Below, piece by piece: positions 6,998 to 9,130 of a stretch of 9,130 bases of DNA. The notes under the pieces were generated by a model that was given only the letters and a program-made list of their open reading frames with translations, had not been told where the DNA came from and made no database searches. How positions within the stretch are numbered: the first letter of the stretch is position 1; each line of letters opens with the position of its first letter. Source of the DNA: Bacteroidia bacterium (GTDB taxonomy: Bacteria; Bacteroidota; Bacteroidia; Bacteroidales; Dysgonomonadaceae); NCBI GenBank assembly GCA_030539475.1, contig JAUNRY010000077.1:1-9130 (forward strand), written 5' to 3'. A program made the translations under genes and the position numbers.

Positions 6998-8902
6998 TTG
7001 AAATTCTTTAGTTGCATATTGATATTTCTGTTGTGTGCGAGTGTTGTCAATTCACAAGAATTAGACCGGCTGGAACAGGCTGTGGTAAATTCTAAAACCC
7101 CGGAAGAGAAATTTCTGTCGTTAACGGAGCTGTCCGATTATTGGTCAACTCTGGATACAACCAAAGCATTGACTGTGCTGCGTCAAGCTTATCCATTAAC
7201 AAATAATGACCCTTATTTATTGGGAGTTTATCACTTTTACGAGGCCGGTGCTTACTTTGGAACCGACAACAAAAAAAGTCAACAGCTGTATATGTTGGCT
7301 GAAGAATATCTTAAAAAAGTGGAAACTCGGCAAGCATATAGATACAGAGCCCGGTTGTGGCATAACTATGGGGTATTGGAACAATATGGTGATAACGAAC
7401 GTGCTTTTTTAGATATTACGCTCAAATATTGTATTCCGTTTGCACAGAGAGCCGGCGATAATGACTTGCTGATAAATTATTTTGCCAATGTAGGGATTGT
7501 ATTTTACAATAATAAGGAATACGACAAAGCAACAGAATATTACGATAAAGCCATTTTGTTGGTGCAAAACCCTTCCGATGAAACCGAAAATCTCTTGTGG
7601 GTTTATCTGAACAAATTTGAGGTGTACGTAGAAAAAGGTGATCCTGAAATGGCGAACGATATGCTCGCGAAATCGAGAAAATTATTGGAGAAATTTCCTA
7701 CATCGAGTCTGGCAGCTGTTTTTTATAAAAATGAAGCCAGGTATTTCAATTGGATCGGTAACCCGCAAAAGGCCATTGAAAGCATTGAAAAAGGAATGGA
7801 AAGTGCGGTGAAGCTCAATTCGCAAATAGATTTTTTTTATTTGAAATACGAAAAAGCACTGGTATTGAGGATGATGAGGAAATGGGCAGAGGCTAAAACT
7901 GTTTTTGAAGAATTGTTGGCAGACAGTTTAGAGGCGATTCCCGGCAAAAGTAAAATGACAATTAAGTCTGAACTGTCTAAAACGGAGGCACAGTTGGGCA
8001 ATTATGCCGATGCATATCTGTTACTATCGCAATACAAAGCTTTTAACGACAGTGTCAGCATACTCGATTTCAAACAGCAACTTGCCGAAATGGAAACTCG
8101 CTATCGCACCGCAGAGAAAGAGCAGGAAATTCAAGCGCTCGAAAATAAAGACCGTGTACGAAATCTCTTGTTGATGGGTATCTCTGCTTTATTGCTTATC
8201 CTTTTGTTGTGGATATTGTATGCCTGGAATGCCCGGAAGAAACGCAATAAAACACAAACACTCTTGTTGAAACAGCAGCGTGAAATTGAAGTTTCCAAAG
8301 CGCTGATAGACGGTGAAGAACAAGAAAGAAAGCGACTTGCACAGGAATTACACGATGGATTGGTAGGCAGCGTTATCGGCATAAAACTGAATGTGGAACG
8401 TCTTGCGCGAGAGTCTGAAAATGAAGAATGGGGAACCATTGTCGGACAATTGGACGGAGCTATTGTCGAGCTTCGGCAAACAGCGCGCAATCTGGCGCCG
8501 GTTGCCTTATTAAAAACGGGTTTGTCTAAGGCAATAACAGATTTTTGTGCGTCAATCGGTTCAAAAAAAGTTCCCGTTCATTGTTATGTGGATGGACTTG
8601 AGAGCATTGAAGATAAGAATATTCAGTCGTCTGTTTTTCGCATAGTTCAGGAACTGGTTACCAATGCTGTTCGTCATGCCGAGGCGTCTGAAATTATACT
8701 TCAATGTACTTGTGAAAATGGCTTGTTGCTCATCGAAGCCGAAGACAACGGTAAGGGTTTTGATGTGAAAAATACGCCTGCCAATATGGGGTTGAATAAT
8801 ATCCGTTCGCGTGTTAAATACCTCAACGGTGTTGTGGAAATCGACTCTAAGCCGGGCGAAGGAACAATTATCACTATTGAATGTAAACTTCCGAACGCAT
8901 GA
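6998..8902 (+). CDS. TPR-domain sensor histidine kinase (HisKA_3 / NarL-partner class)
   Basis: The 634-residue protein is an inner-membrane sensor kinase that should autophosphorylate on histidine and pass the phosphate to the adjacent regulator. A signal peptide covers about residues 1-19, ending before QELDR. A periplasmic alpha-helical sensor region follows to about 350, with a clear TPR at 161-194 and further TPR-like helices near 250-310. A charged, probably coiled-coil stretch lies at 355-385 and one membrane helix at 388-410. The dimerisation/phosphoacceptor helix has ERKRLAQELHDG with His452. The ATPase domain has an N-box QELVTNAVRHAEA (551-563, Asn556), G1 DNGKGF (583-588), G2 MGLNNI (597-602) and GEGT (620-623), so all catalytic elements are present. 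The start is TTG 6998: an in-frame stop lies at 6974-6976, no in-frame ATG precedes the signal peptide, and the first internal Met is near residue 99. The input signal is unknown. Confidence 0.93.
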   Translation: MKFFSCILIFLLCASVVNSQELDRLEQAVVNSKTPEEKFLSLTELSDYWSTLDTTKALTVLRQAYPLTNNDPYLLGVYHFYEAGAYFGTDNKKSQQLYMLAEEYLKKVETRQAYRYRARLWHNYGVLEQYGDNERAFLDITLKYCIPFAQRAGDNDLLINYFANVGIVFYNNKEYDKATEYYDKAILLVQNPSDETENLLWVYLNKFEVYVEKGDPEMANDMLAKSRKLLEKFPTSSLAAVFYKNEARYFNWIGNPQKAIESIEKGMESAVKLNSQIDFFYLKYEKALVLRMMRKWAEAKTVFEELLADSLEAIPGKSKMTIKSELSKTEAQLGNYADAYLLLSQYKAFNDSVSILDFKQQLAEMETRYRTAEKEQEIQALENKDRVRNLLLMGISALLLILLLWILYAWNARKKRNKTQTLLLKQQREIEVSKALIDGEEQERKRLAQELHDGLVGSVIGIKLNVERLARESENEEWGTIVGQLDGAIVELRQTARNLAPVALLKTGLSKAITDFCASIGSKKVPVHCYVDGLESIEDKNIQSSVFRIVQELVTNAVRHAEASEIILQCTCENGLLLIEAEDNGKGFDVKNTPANMGLNNIRSRVKYLNGVVEIDSKPGEGTIITIECKLPNA

Positions 8903-9130
8903 TACGAATACTCATTTGTGACGACCATCCGATTATTAATCAGGGAATTGAAAGCTGTTTTGCTTCGCATCACGAAATGCGGGTAGTAGCTACTGCAAAT
9001 ACTGCGGCTAAGTTAAGGGCTCTGCTCGCAACCACCCGTGCCGATGTGTTGCTGCTGGATATTAATTTACCCGATGATAGCGGCATTGAATTGTGTGCTG
9101 AAATAAATAAATCATACCCCGAATTAAAGA
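8899..9130 (+). CDS. Response regulator receiver domain, partial (probably NarL/FixJ type)
   Basis: ATG 8899 overlaps the kinase stop by 4 bp (ATGA), a sign of translational coupling. The 77 visible residues are the first two thirds of a receiver domain: MIRILICDDHPI with the acidic pair Asp8 and Asp9, then DVLLLDINLPDDSGIEL with phospho-acceptor Asp54 and the following L-P and G positions. The frame is open at the window edge. A LuxR-type helix-turn-helix output domain is expected from the HisKA_3 class of its partner kinase and from the DDHP start typical of NarL/FixJ regulators, but is not visible here. Confidence 0.93.
   Translation, partial: MIRILICDDHPIINQGIESCFASHHEMRVVATANTAAKLRALLATTRADVLLLDINLPDDSGIELCAEINKSYPELK

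Overview
The window looks like a chromosome segment from a Bacteroidota (Bacteroidetes) bacterium. The evidence is four matches or near-matches to the TAnnTTTG -7 promoter element of that phylum, the lack of clear Shine-Dalgarno sequences, lipoproteins beginning Cys-Ser-Lys-acidic after the lipobox, a GH95 glycosidase, and a TPR-sensor histidine kinase of a kind common there. I cannot name genus or species.

Layout. At the left edge (67-543, +) is a HigA-type antitoxin reading frame. Its recognisable part stops near position 273, after which the frame runs into the antisense strand of the next gene. On the minus strand follow a lipoprotein cyclophilin-type peptidyl-prolyl isomerase (301-1014), a secreted GH95 alpha-L-fucosidase-like enzyme (1059-3401), a MATE-family multidrug/Na+ or H+ antiporter (3474-4832), a lipoprotein with TolB-like beta-propeller repeats (4960-6009) and a lipoprotein with lipocalin-like repeats (6097-6822). 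A 175-bp divergent intergenic region then separates these from a plus-strand two-component system: a TPR-containing histidine kinase of the HisKA_3 (NarL-partner) class (6998-8902) and its response regulator, which overlaps the kinase by 4 bp and is cut by the window edge (8899 to beyond 9130).

How they may work together. The kinase and regulator are clearly translationally coupled partners. The two lipoproteins are probably one transcript and are transcribed divergently from the two-component system, so they are natural candidates for its targets or signal-sensing partners; this is inference from position only. The fucosidase, the MATE pump and the isomerase look like separately promoted or loosely linked housekeeping and accessory genes. 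The block 300-4830 looks visibly richer in G+C than 4960-9130.

No CRISPR array, insertion sequence, tRNA, rRNA or phage gene was seen. No stretch over 300 bases lacks a gene. Most of the window is ordinary. The items most worth a second look are the chimeric HigA reading frame, a perfect 12-bp hairpin in the MATE leader, and the unassigned lipoprotein pair beside the two-component system.
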